From the NCBI GenBank assembly GCA_020057405.1, contig JAGVFW010000003.1, positions 62,001 to 126,000 on the forward strand: a stretch of 64,000 bases of DNA, read 5' to 3'. This DNA comes from an archaeon. GTDB lineage: Archaea; Micrarchaeota; Micrarchaeia; Norongarragalinales; UBA97. The notes under the pieces are model-generated. The model was not told the origin of the DNA and searched no databases. It was given only the letters and a program-made list of their open reading frames with translations. How positions within the stretch are numbered: the stretch's first letter is position 1; each line of letters begins with the position of its first letter. Positions 57,055-64,000 of the stretch are shown here, piece after piece. Position numbers and translations under genes: made by a program.

Positions 57055-58413
57055 CTAGAGTTGGCTGCGCCAGTAGTCAGAGGGCTTTTGCAGTTCGCTG
57101 GCCACGATGGCCGCAAAGCGCGCCCCATCCCCACCGTCGATGATGCGGTGGTCGTAGGTGACGGTCAGGGGCATGATTTTTCTGGCGACGATTGCGCCGT
57201 TTACCACGCGCGGCAGTTCCTTGCTGCGGTAGAGGCCGAGGATTGCGGTTTCGGGGTGGTTGATGATTGGCGTTGCGCCATTGCCGCCGACGCTCCCGAT
57301 ATTCGTGATGGTAAAAGTGCTGCCGCGCATTTCATCCATTGAGGCTTTTCTCTCGCGGCCCCTGGCGGCAAGGTCGTTGATGCGGCGGGCGAGCTCAAAT
57401 ACGCCGAGCTTGTCGGCATCCTTGACGTTTACTACGATGAGACCGTCGGGAGTGTCAACCGCGATGCCCAGGTTGTAGTACTTTTTGTAGACAATCTCGT
57501 TCGTCATTTCGTCGAGAGAGGCGTTGAAGACGGGTAATTGCTTGAGGCCAACAAGCACGGCTTTTGCCGCAAACGGAAGGAGCGTGAGGTGGATGCCTTT
57601 TGCCGCCGCGTCGGCCTTTAGCGACTCGCGGAGGGCCCAGAGGTCGGTAACGTCGGCTTCCTCAAAGTGCGTCACTTGCGGTGCCTTTGAAATGCTCTCA
57701 AGCATTTTTCTCGCAACTGCTTTTCTAAGCGAGGACATTGAAACGCGCTCGACTGGGCCGTCAAGCCTAAGCGGGGTTGGTGCAGGGGCGGAGGGCATTG
57801 CAGCCTGCATTGCCGGGGAGGCAGCTGAAGGAGCGGCACTTGAACCGGACTGGATTGCCTTCTGCACGTCCTCTGCGCTGATGCGGCCGCCGTGGCCTGT
57901 GCCTACGACGCGGGAAATGTCAACGTTTAGCTGCCGTGCCAGGTTTCGCACTGCGGGAGTGGCAAGAGCGGAGCCAGAGGAAGGCGGCGATGATGCGGAT
58001 GCAGACGGTAGTGGTGCCACTGCGGGTTGTGCGGGCCGAGAACCGCTTATGGTGTAGTGGTCTTTTTCGCCTGCGACGCCTATGACGTGCTGGCTCGTGG
58101 CGGGCATTGGAACGACGTTGGCTAGCGACACGCCAGCGTGGCTCTCGCCTCCAAGCTGTGGGGGCACTGTCTCGCCTGGGTTGCCGATGACTAAGAGTAT
58201 TTGGCCGACCTTGACCATTTCACCTTCCTTGAAATAGAGCTTGAGCATGGTGCCGGTAGACGGGCACGGGAGTTCGACAATTGCCTTGTCGGTCTCGACT
58301 TCGCCGATTATGGCGTCGGCCTTGACAACGTCGCCGTCCTTGACTAGCCACTTGACAATCTTGCCTTCGTGGACGCCTTCACCAAGATCCGGAAACTTGA
58401 AAACAAATGCCAT
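57055..58413 (-). CDS. Dihydrolipoamide acyltransferase (E2)
   Basis: About 452 residues. One lipoyl domain lies at the N-terminus (GEVETDKAIVELPCP with the lipoylated Lys). After an Ala/Ser/Pro-rich linker comes the peripheral-subunit binding domain (ATPAVRNLARQLNVDIS). The catalytic domain ends with TYDHRIIDGGDGARF. Pyruvate or a branched-chain 2-oxoacid is the likely substrate. The ATG at 58413 has GGTGGGAAAA before it. Confidence 0.95.
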   Translation of the reverse strand: MAFVFKFPDLGEGVHEGKIVKWLVKDGDVVKADAIIGEVETDKAIVELPCPSTGTMLKLYFKEGEMVKVGQILLVIGNPGETVPPQLGGESHAGVSLANVVPMPATSQHVIGVAGEKDHYTISGSRPAQPAVAPLPSASASSPPSSGSALATPAVRNLARQLNVDISRVVGTGHGGRISAEDVQKAIQSGSSAAPSAASPAMQAAMPSAPAPTPLRLDGPVERVSMSSLRKAVARKMLESISKAPQVTHFEEADVTDLWALRESLKADAAAKGIHLTLLPFAAKAVLVGLKQLPVFNASLDEMTNEIVYKKYYNLGIAVDTPDGLIVVNVKDADKLGVFELARRINDLAARGRERKASMDEMRGSTFTITNIGSVGGNGATPIINHPETAILGLYRSKELPRVVNGAIVARKIMPLTVTYDHRIIDGGDGARFAAIVASELQKPSDYWRSQL

Positions 58414-58453
58414 TTTTCCCACCAACTCTGATTGTTTAACAACTTAAGCGAAT

Positions 58454-58936
58454 TTAATTATGCAAGTGCGCAGGCGAATCGACGTAGTTTAGGGCCGCCA
58501 CAAACACGGGCCAAAGCGAAAAGTGCGTCGCCACGAGCGGAACGGTTTTCTTTGACTCGATTACCTTTGCCTTGTTTCGCTGCCATTTCCCCAGGTCAAA
58601 GTCAGTCTCTTCAACCGCCTTGTCAATTGCCGGAAACACCACGTCGTGCTCCAAATCAAGCTTCGCGCGCACTTTGTCATCCAGGTTAAGCCCTTTCCGC
58701 AACCGCTCGACCCTCTCCCGCAAATCTCCTTCGGGAAGTCTGTGGAAAAAATTGTTCATGAACGCGAAGGCCGCGACGTGCGCTTTGCGCTCGTCACTAA
58801 GCTTCGGGTTTATTTGTCTTAACAAAAGCGCGTGGTTGAAGGCCTCGACTAAGCCCGCTTCGACTTCCGGAACGTGCCGCGTCGGAATGCGGTCGAACAA
58901 CAGCGTCTTCTTTTGCGCCGGACTCAGCCTATCCAA
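58454..58936 (-). CDS. Uncharacterised protein in the 2-oxoacid dehydrogenase locus
   Basis: A 160-residue soluble protein, mostly helical and highly charged, no family recognised. Sequence landmarks: FNHALLLRQINPKLSDERK, FAFMNNFFHRLPEGDLRER and KTVPLVATHFSLWPVF. It lies between E1beta (18 bp upstream) and E2 (40 bp downstream), same strand, so it is probably co-expressed with the complex. It could be an assembly or regulatory factor; this is only contextual. Confidence 0.55.
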   Translation of the reverse strand: MDRLSPAQKKTLLFDRIPTRHVPEVEAGLVEAFNHALLLRQINPKLSDERKAHVAAFAFMNNFFHRLPEGDLRERVERLRKGLNLDDKVRAKLDLEHDVVFPAIDKAVEETDFDLGKWQRNKAKVIESKKTVPLVATHFSLWPVFVAALNYVDSPAHLHN

Positions 58937-58954
58937 TAACTTTCGCCCCGCTCT

Positions 58955-59935
58955 TCAGTATCCCGCACTCTTCTGCACCGCCGTTAGGATGCGCTTGATG
59001 TCGGGGATGAAGAAGTCCTCATTCGTGCCGAGCGGAAGCTGGGTATCCCAACCGCACACGCGCATTGGCGCTGCCTGCAGGGAATCGAAGGCGCGTTCGT
59101 TGACGCGGGCGATGACTTCGGCTGCAACGCCGAAGCTTTTCGGCGCTTCCTGCACGACGACGAGCCGCCCCGTCTTGCGCACGCTCTTGACCACTTCGTC
59201 AGTCTCGTCGAGGGGGGAAATCGTGCGCAAGTCGATTACCTCGCAGAGGATGCCGTGCTCTTTCGCCTTTTCGGCGGCGTCGAGAGTTTGCTTCATTTGC
59301 GGGCCCCAACTAACGAGAGTGACCTTGTCGCCCTGCTGCACGACGTTGGCAACGCCGATTGGCACGGTGTACTCTTCGTCCGGCACTTCGGCCTTAATCG
59401 AGCGGTAGAGGCGGGTGGGCTCCTCGAACAGCGTGGTGCAGTCGCCGCGGATGGCGCTGGCGAGAAGGCCTTTTGCATCATAAGGGTTGCTTGGGCAGAC
59501 GACTTTGAGGCCGGGAACGTGGGCGTAAGTCGCTTCGATGCACTCGCAGTGGTGCTCGAGGGCTCGGATGCCGCCGCCGCTTGGCGTGCGGATTGTAATC
59601 GGCATTTTCGTCTTGCCGCGGCTTCGGTAGTAGAGGCGCGCGCAGTGGTTGACGATGTGATTGTGGGCGACGCCGACAAAGCCGCTGAATTGGATTTCTG
59701 GAACCGGCCGCAGGCCCGCTGCGGCCATGCCGATTGACGTTGCGATGATGTTCTCTTCAGCAAGGGGCGTGTCAATCACGCGTTCTTTGCCGAATTTCGC
59801 CTGCAGGCCGTCGGTTGCGCGAAAGACTCCGCCCTCGTGGCCGATGTCCTCGCCTAGGGCGATTACGGTGCCGTCGCGGCCCATTTCCTGGTGCAGCCCT
59901 GCGTTGATTGCCTGAATCGTTGTCATCAAAGTCAT
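58955..59935 (-). CDS. 2-Oxoacid dehydrogenase E1 component, beta subunit
   Basis: About 326 residues. ALGEDIGHEGGVFRAT and TPLAEENIIATSIGMAAAGL contain the ThDP-activating Glu region, and GVAAEVIARVNERAF and LPLGTNEDFFIPD fall in the C-terminal transketolase domain. It pairs with the alpha subunit. The ATG at 59935 has AAGGAG 8 nt upstream, but the coupled GTG at 59944 overlaps the preceding stop and is an alternative. Confidence 0.94.
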   Translation of the reverse strand: MTLMTTIQAINAGLHQEMGRDGTVIALGEDIGHEGGVFRATDGLQAKFGKERVIDTPLAEENIIATSIGMAAAGLRPVPEIQFSGFVGVAHNHIVNHCARLYYRSRGKTKMPITIRTPSGGGIRALEHHCECIEATYAHVPGLKVVCPSNPYDAKGLLASAIRGDCTTLFEEPTRLYRSIKAEVPDEEYTVPIGVANVVQQGDKVTLVSWGPQMKQTLDAAEKAKEHGILCEVIDLRTISPLDETDEVVKSVRKTGRLVVVQEAPKSFGVAAEVIARVNERAFDSLQAAPMRVCGWDTQLPLGTNEDFFIPDIKRILTAVQKSAGY

Positions 59936-59940
59936 TTCAC

Positions 59941-60348
59941 TCACTCCTTCACGTTAACGCGTACCACATTTACAGGCTTGCCGGGTTGCAGGAGCTTTAC
60001 GACGTCCTCCAGCGCTCTTGCGTGGTGGATGAACGTCTTCTCCGGTCCCGAATACCTTACCGAGGCGACTGAACCCTTCATCAAGAGCACCGCGACGAAA
60101 TTGCCCGGAGCGTGATGCCGAATTAGGTCGTCCGTGCTAGTAACACTCGAGATAACCGGTTTTGCGAGCGCTTTGGCTGCTTCGGGCGTGAGCTTAGTCG
60201 CCACTCCGAGCACCAGGTGGTGATTGTCAGACTGGCTGGCAACGGTGTCAAAGCCTGCGCGTCGCAAATAGGCCTCCGCGCTTGCCATGAAAGGCGTAGC
60301 GGCCTGAATTCGATTTAGTTTTTCTGTCCTTATGCCTCTTGAATTCAT
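59941..60348 (-). CDS. Uncharacterised protein between E1 subunits
   Basis: A 135-residue protein of unknown family that overlaps both the E1alpha stop (ATGA) and the E1beta start, so it is certainly in the same message. It has an alpha/beta pattern: ASQSDNHHLVLGVATKLTPEAA, KPVISSVTSTDDLIRHH and GNFVAVLLMKGSVASV. No catalytic motif was spotted. Strict overlap on both sides suggests a subunit or specific regulator of the complex (inference). Confidence 0.6.
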   Translation of the reverse strand: MNSRGIRTEKLNRIQAATPFMASAEAYLRRAGFDTVASQSDNHHLVLGVATKLTPEAAKALAKPVISSVTSTDDLIRHHAPGNFVAVLLMKGSVASVRYSGPEKTFIHHARALEDVVKLLQPGKPVNVVRVNVKE

Positions 60349-61415
60349 AGCCCGTACACCTCGCTAAACTCGGCCTTCTGGCGCTGGAGTTCCGCCGTCA
60401 TCTGGGGGTAGACGAAGTCGAACATTTGGGAGGGCGAGTCCTTGAATTCCTCGGCCTTGGCGACCGCAGCCTCGACTTCCGTTACAATCGCCGCGTCGAG
60501 CTTGGCCTGCACGTCGTTGTTCCAAAGGCCCTTGCGCTCTAGGTACTTGCGGTAGCGGACGGCCCAGTCGAGCTTGCGCCAAGGATCGGCTTCGGCGTCT
60601 TCCCGGTACTTCTTGGGGTCATCCGCGGTGCTATGCGGCCCGAACCGGTAGGCAATTGCCTCAACGAGAGTCGGGCCTTCGCCCTTGCGCGCGCGGTCAA
60701 ATGCTTCGGAGAGGACGTGCTCCATTGCAAGCGGATCCATGCCATCAGCTTGCACGCCGTGGATGCCGTACCCCATTGCGCGCTGGGCGATTGTCTCCGA
60801 CGCCGTTTGCATCATGCGGGGAGTGCTGATTGCGTACTGGTTGTTCGTGCAGATGAACACGACGGGCAGCTTGTAGATGCCGCTAAAGTTGAGCGCCTCG
60901 TGGAAGTCGCCTTGGCTGCTTGCACCGTCGCCGAAAAAAGCGATGGCAATTTTGCCGTTTTTGAGGAGCTTGTTGGCGTAGGCGGCACCCGGGGCGTGCG
61001 CGATTTGGGAGCCAACCGGGATGGAGAGCGGGAAGTCGTTAGTCTTGTCCGGAATTGCCATTCCGTCCTCGTGGCCCTTGAGGTAGGTAAAGAGCATTGA
61101 CATGGGAGCGCCGCGGGCGAGGTAGAATGCGCTTTCGCGGTAGGAAGGGAATGCCCAGTCCTTGGGATCAAGCAGACGAGCTGCAGTGACTTGGATGGCT
61201 TCCTGGCCCTCAAAGGGCGTGTAGGTGAATGACCTGCCCTGCCTCTGGAGTGAGACGGCCTTTCGGTCAAAGGCACGGGTGGTTGACATGATGACGTAAC
61301 GGCGGACCAGCTCTTCTTGGGAAAGAGTGGGCTCGAGGCTCGCATCCGCATTGCCTTCCTCATCAAGCACTGAAACGTGCTTTACATGGCCACTAAACGC
61401 TATTGTCTCCGGCAT
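60345..61415 (-). CDS. 2-Oxoacid dehydrogenase E1 component, alpha subunit
   Basis: A 356-residue ThDP enzyme. The ThDP/Mg motif runs from GDGASSQGDFHEALNFSG to NNQ. YRFGPHSTADDPKKYR is the typical phosphorylation-loop region in pyruvate and branched-chain dehydrogenases. It forms a heterotetramer with the beta subunit. It follows lipA by 1 nt and has a GGTG element before the ATG. Confidence 0.95.
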   Translation of the reverse strand: MPETIAFSGHVKHVSVLDEEGNADASLEPTLSQEELVRRYVIMSTTRAFDRKAVSLQRQGRSFTYTPFEGQEAIQVTAARLLDPKDWAFPSYRESAFYLARGAPMSMLFTYLKGHEDGMAIPDKTNDFPLSIPVGSQIAHAPGAAYANKLLKNGKIAIAFFGDGASSQGDFHEALNFSGIYKLPVVFICTNNQYAISTPRMMQTASETIAQRAMGYGIHGVQADGMDPLAMEHVLSEAFDRARKGEGPTLVEAIAYRFGPHSTADDPKKYREDAEADPWRKLDWAVRYRKYLERKGLWNNDVQAKLDAAIVTEVEAAVAKAEEFKDSPSQMFDFVYPQMTAELQRQKAEFSEVYGL

Positions 61416-61416
61416 T

Positions 61417-62424
61417 TCAACACACCCCTTCTGATACAGTACTCACTGTTTCCTTGTTTTTAATAACGCTTGCGATGAAGAACTCGCCGGCGCGATAAGA
61501 GCTTCGCACGAATGGACCGGCGGCGCAGTAGAGAAAACCGGCGTCAAGAGCGTGCCTCTCAAATTGCTTGAAGCGCGAAGGCGGGATGAACTCGGCTACC
61601 GGCAGGTGCCTTGAGGACGGCCGCAGGTACTGGCCGAGAGTAAGAAAATCACAGCCAATTGCGCGCAAGTCTGAAAACGCCTGCAGCAGCTGCTCTTCCG
61701 ACTCCCCCAGGCCGAGCATGATGGACGATTTCGTGAAAATCGATGGGTCGAGTGCCTTTACTGTTTGCAGGACTTTGAGCGACTGATCGTAGTTTGCGCG
61801 CGGGTCGCGCACGAACTTCTGCAGGCCGGCAGTTGTTTCCACATTGTGTGCGATGACGTGCGGCTTGGCAGCGACTATGGTGCGGATGCACTGCTCGTCA
61901 GCGCGGAAGTCAGGGATTAGCACTTCGACTAGAGTCTTTGGCGCCTGGCGCCTGATTTCGCGGATGACTTCGGCATAGTGGCCGGCGCCCTGGTCAGGCA
62001 AGTCGTCGCGGTCCACGCTTGTGATGACGACGTACTCAAGGCCCCACTTTGCAACTGCCTCGCCGACTTTTCGCGGCTCGTCCGCGTCAAGAACATCGCC
62101 TTTGGGCCCGTGGGGAACTGCGCAAAAGCGGCAGCCGCGAGTGCAAGTGTTGCCAAGCACCATGAAAGTCGCTGTGCCTCCGCTCCAGCACTCGGTGATG
62201 TTGGGGCAGTGGGCGCTTTCGCACACTGTATGCAAGCCGAGTGACTTGACTGTCGCCTTGACGTCGGCAAACTGGCCGGTTGGTGTCTTGATGCGCAGCC
62301 AGTCGGGTTTTGCGGGGTCTGCAACTTGCGAGAAGCTTAGAGTAGCGTAGTGCGGCGCAAGCTGGTGGGCTGAAATGCCTTCTTCCTGCGGTTCCCCGGC
62401 AGGCTCTACGCGCAGCGGAATCAT
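61417..62424 (-). CDS. lipA: Lipoyl synthase
   Basis: A ~335-residue radical SAM enzyme that inserts two sulfurs into octanoyl chains on E2. The auxiliary cluster motif CESAHCPNITEC and the radical SAM motif CTRGCRFC are present. The start at 62424 is leaderless, since the TATA box GTTTTTAAATTG (62450-62460) ends 27-30 nt upstream. The longer in-frame start at 62451 lies inside this box and is unlikely. It is the first gene of the operon lipA-E1alpha-unknown-E1beta-unknown-E2. Confidence 0.94.
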   Translation of the reverse strand: MIPLRVEPAGEPQEEGISAHQLAPHYATLSFSQVADPAKPDWLRIKTPTGQFADVKATVKSLGLHTVCESAHCPNITECWSGGTATFMVLGNTCTRGCRFCAVPHGPKGDVLDADEPRKVGEAVAKWGLEYVVITSVDRDDLPDQGAGHYAEVIREIRRQAPKTLVEVLIPDFRADEQCIRTIVAAKPHVIAHNVETTAGLQKFVRDPRANYDQSLKVLQTVKALDPSIFTKSSIMLGLGESEEQLLQAFSDLRAIGCDFLTLGQYLRPSSRHLPVAEFIPPSRFKQFERHALDAGFLYCAAGPFVRSSYRAGEFFIASVIKNKETVSTVSEGVC

Positions 62425-62446
62425 AGCACAGAGAATTGGCGCTGCA

Positions 62447-62461
62447 AGCAATTTAAAAACG
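62447..62461 (-). promoter_or_regulatory. lipA operon promoter
   Basis: GTTTTTAAATTGC on the minus strand gives a strong archaeal TATA box centred about 30 bp before the lipA ATG. This fits a leaderless transcript that would drive the complete dehydrogenase locus. Confidence 0.6.
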
Positions 62462-62567
62462 ATGCTGGAGGTAAAGCCAACGGCAAAAGACGAAGGGGAC
62501 CGGCACGGAGGGGTTAAACCCCACGCTTTTTAGCCCTTGGGGGTATCAACTCCTAGTGGTGGATTTA

Positions 62568-63491
62568 GTGGACGAGATTTACGACTTTGCAGTCATCGGG
62601 GCCGGCGGAACTGGCTTTGCGGCAGCGATGTATGCCGGAAGGTTCCAGCTAAAGACTATAGTCATCGGCGAGACGCTAGGGGGCACCATCATTTTGACTG
62701 ACGTGGTAGAAAACTACCCTGGCTTCAAGAAGCTGACTGGCATGGAATTGGCCGAGAAAATCCAGGAGCACGCAATGGATTACCCAAGCGTGAAAGTGGA
62801 GAACGACCGCGTGACGGACGTCAAGAAGGAAGGCGAGCTCTTCGCAATCACCACGCTTGAGGGAAAGGTCTTCAAGTCCAAGACCCTGCTTTTCGCAACC
62901 GGCACCGAGTGGAAGAAGCTCGGCGTGCCCGGCGAGAAGGAACTGATGAACCGCGGCGTGCACTACTGCGCTCTCTGCGATGGCCCCCTATACAAGGACA
63001 AGACTTTAGTCGTCGTCGGAGGCGGGGACAGCGCGGCAAAGGAAGCCCTCTTGCTAACGCAGTGGGCAAAGAAAGTCTACATGGTCTACCGTGGCGAGAA
63101 AATCCGGCCCGAGCCAATCAACTATGATAGGTGCATCGCCAACCCCAAGCTTGAGATAATCAGCACCACCAAGGTAGTTCAAATCAAGGGCGAGAAGAAA
63201 GTGGAAGGCGTAGTCTTCGACAAGCCCTACAACGGCAGCACGGAATTTCCCTGTGACGCCGTCTTTGTCGAGATTGGCCACCTGCCGCTATCGCAGCTTG
63301 CAGTCAAGCTGGGCGTGAAAGTGAACAAGAAGGGCGAGATTGAGATTGACAGGCTTGCAAGAACCAACGCGCCGGGAGTTTTCGCTGCAGGCGATGTTGT
63401 TGACACCGAGTTCAAGCAGGCGATTACTGGCGTTGCCGAAGGCGTCCTGGCGGCTTACAGTGCGAACGAGTTTTTGAAGGGCAAAGCCTAA
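62568..63491 (+). CDS. Thioredoxin reductase-like flavoprotein
   Basis: A ~307-residue FAD/NAD(P)H disulfide reductase. IGAGGTGFAAAMYAGRF binds FAD. The redox motif CALCDGPLY, VGGGDSAAKEALLL (NAD(P)H) and GVFAAGDVVD follow. It reduces thioredoxin for ribonucleotide reductase and other targets. The GTG at 62568 is chosen because GTGGTGGA lies 5 nt upstream, the same pattern as other genes here; GTG 62556 and 62559 are upstream in-frame options. Confidence 0.92.
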   Translation: MDEIYDFAVIGAGGTGFAAAMYAGRFQLKTIVIGETLGGTIILTDVVENYPGFKKLTGMELAEKIQEHAMDYPSVKVENDRVTDVKKEGELFAITTLEGKVFKSKTLLFATGTEWKKLGVPGEKELMNRGVHYCALCDGPLYKDKTLVVVGGGDSAAKEALLLTQWAKKVYMVYRGEKIRPEPINYDRCIANPKLEIISTTKVVQIKGEKKVEGVVFDKPYNGSTEFPCDAVFVEIGHLPLSQLAVKLGVKVNKKGEIEIDRLARTNAPGVFAAGDVVDTEFKQAITGVAEGVLAAYSANEFLKGKA

Positions 63492-63541
63492 ACGCAAACG
63501 CTTTAAACCCCGAAGAGTATAAGTGTGTTATAGTGATTTCA

Positions 63542-64000
63542 ATGGAACACGTCAAGGGCGACATGCTCGTTGGTGAAATTGTTGCGCGCTACCCGCAGGT
63601 GGTGCCGGTTTTCCTAAAGTACGGCCTCCATTGCGTTGGCTGCCGCGTCTCGCCTTTTGAGACTATTGAAGAGGGCAGCATGGGCCACGGCATGCCGAAA
63701 GACGTTTTTGAGAAGATGATTGTCGAGGCAAATGAACTCGTTACCAACTCAAAGGCCGAAAAAGTCGCAAGCGGCGGGGAAAGCAAGCCCGTCTGGGTCA
63801 CCGAGAAGGCCGCGGTACAGATTCGAAAGATTGCAGAGGGCGAGGGCAAGGCCGGCTTTGGCTTGCGCATCAGCGTGCAGGCGGGAGGCTGCGCCGGCCA
63901 CAGCTACCAAATGGACTTCGAGGAGCAGCCCGATAAGGACGACGTCGTCATTGAGGCGCACGGCATAAAAGTTTTCTACTCAAGCGAGCTTGACAGCCTC
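63542..64000 (+). CDS. DUF1858 - A-type iron-sulfur carrier (IscA/HesB) fusion, partial
   Basis: At least 153 residues, cut by the right window edge. Residues 1-60 form a DUF1858 domain (VGEIVARYPQVVPVFLKYG, then HCVGCRVSPFETIEEG). From residue ~80 an IscA/HesB domain follows (VWVTEKAAVQIRKI, ISVQAGGCAGHSYQMDFE) with the first of three Cys ligands. The two C-terminal Cys lie outside the window. The protein probably delivers or assembles Fe-S clusters, which LipA and the ferredoxin need. An upstream in-frame GTG at 63533 exists, but the ATG is preferred. Confidence 0.88.
   Translation, partial: MEHVKGDMLVGEIVARYPQVVPVFLKYGLHCVGCRVSPFETIEEGSMGHGMPKDVFEKMIVEANELVTNSKAEKVASGGESKPVWVTEKAAVQIRKIAEGEGKAGFGLRISVQAGGCAGHSYQMDFEEQPDKDDVVIEAHGIKVFYSSELDSL

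Overview
This window is a piece of an archaeal chromosome. The evidence is archaeal-type promoters (TATA boxes such as TTTAAA about 25 nt before leaderless starts), GGTG-type ribosome binding sites, three tRNA genes that each carry an intron just 3' of the anticodon, an AlaX trans-editing protein, PIG-V-like and GT-C membrane glycosyltransferases, and bipartite transketolase and lipoate ligase. Many surface proteins have Cys-rich modules (CGDGIC, CxDGT) and Pro/Thr-rich linkers, which together with a pyruvate dehydrogenase complex suggests a DPANN-type lineage (Micrarchaeota or Diapherotrites-like). That placement is an inference, not a demonstration.

Layout. 1-5.2 kb: glmS (partial), a winged-helix regulator with a candidate operator, then a sugar-phosphate operon (split transketolase with an XapX gene inside it, transaldolase). 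4.8-8.1 kb (minus): dcd-thyX-alaX-phosphoribosyltransferase. 8.1-11.1 kb: a large secreted beta-helix protein. 11-16.9 kb (minus): a Fic protein, then nrdR-nrdA-nrdB, in which NrdB is predicted to be class Ic (Phe at the radical Tyr position). 17-25.3 kb: an accessory region (vapBC, two fic genes, a TauE-type exporter, a second beta-helix protein, an unknown protein, a ParB-like protein). In this region practically every gene has a repeat at its 3' end. Six copies share the core TCTAAGTGCAGGGGGAG (one starts GACTAAG) and two genes have a different 58-bp repeat. I regard this repeat-punctuated, cassette-like array as the most interesting part of the window.

25.3-28.3 kb: DUF2090 aldolase-like gene with glpX (a likely gluconeogenesis unit), then a 300-bp regulatory region with two 17-bp inverted operators, divergent TATA boxes and a candidate structured RNA, then a ribbon-helix-helix/nucleotidyltransferase fusion. 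28.4-37.6 kb: a DNA-binding-like repeat protein and an operon of three giant Cys-rich surface proteins. 37.6-42.6 kb: unknown genes, tRNA-Ser, a PfkB kinase and a lipoprotein. 42.6-50.6 kb: membrane glycosyltransferases (protein or lipid glycosylation). 50.6-54.5 kb: two tRNA-Arg, ZIP transporter, ferredoxin, thioredoxin-like and flavin reductase genes. 54.5-62.4 kb: a complete lipoate and 2-oxoacid dehydrogenase locus (lplB, lplA, lpd, E2, E1beta, E1alpha, lipA) with two unknown genes interleaved. 62.5-64 kb: a thioredoxin reductase-like protein and a DUF1858-IscA fusion (partial).

Functional links: dcd, thyX and nrdRAB serve dNTP synthesis. Transketolase, transaldolase, DUF2090 and glpX serve the pentose phosphate and gluconeogenic routes. 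LipA and LplAB supply lipoate to E2. The glycosyltransferases and secreted proteins build the cell surface.
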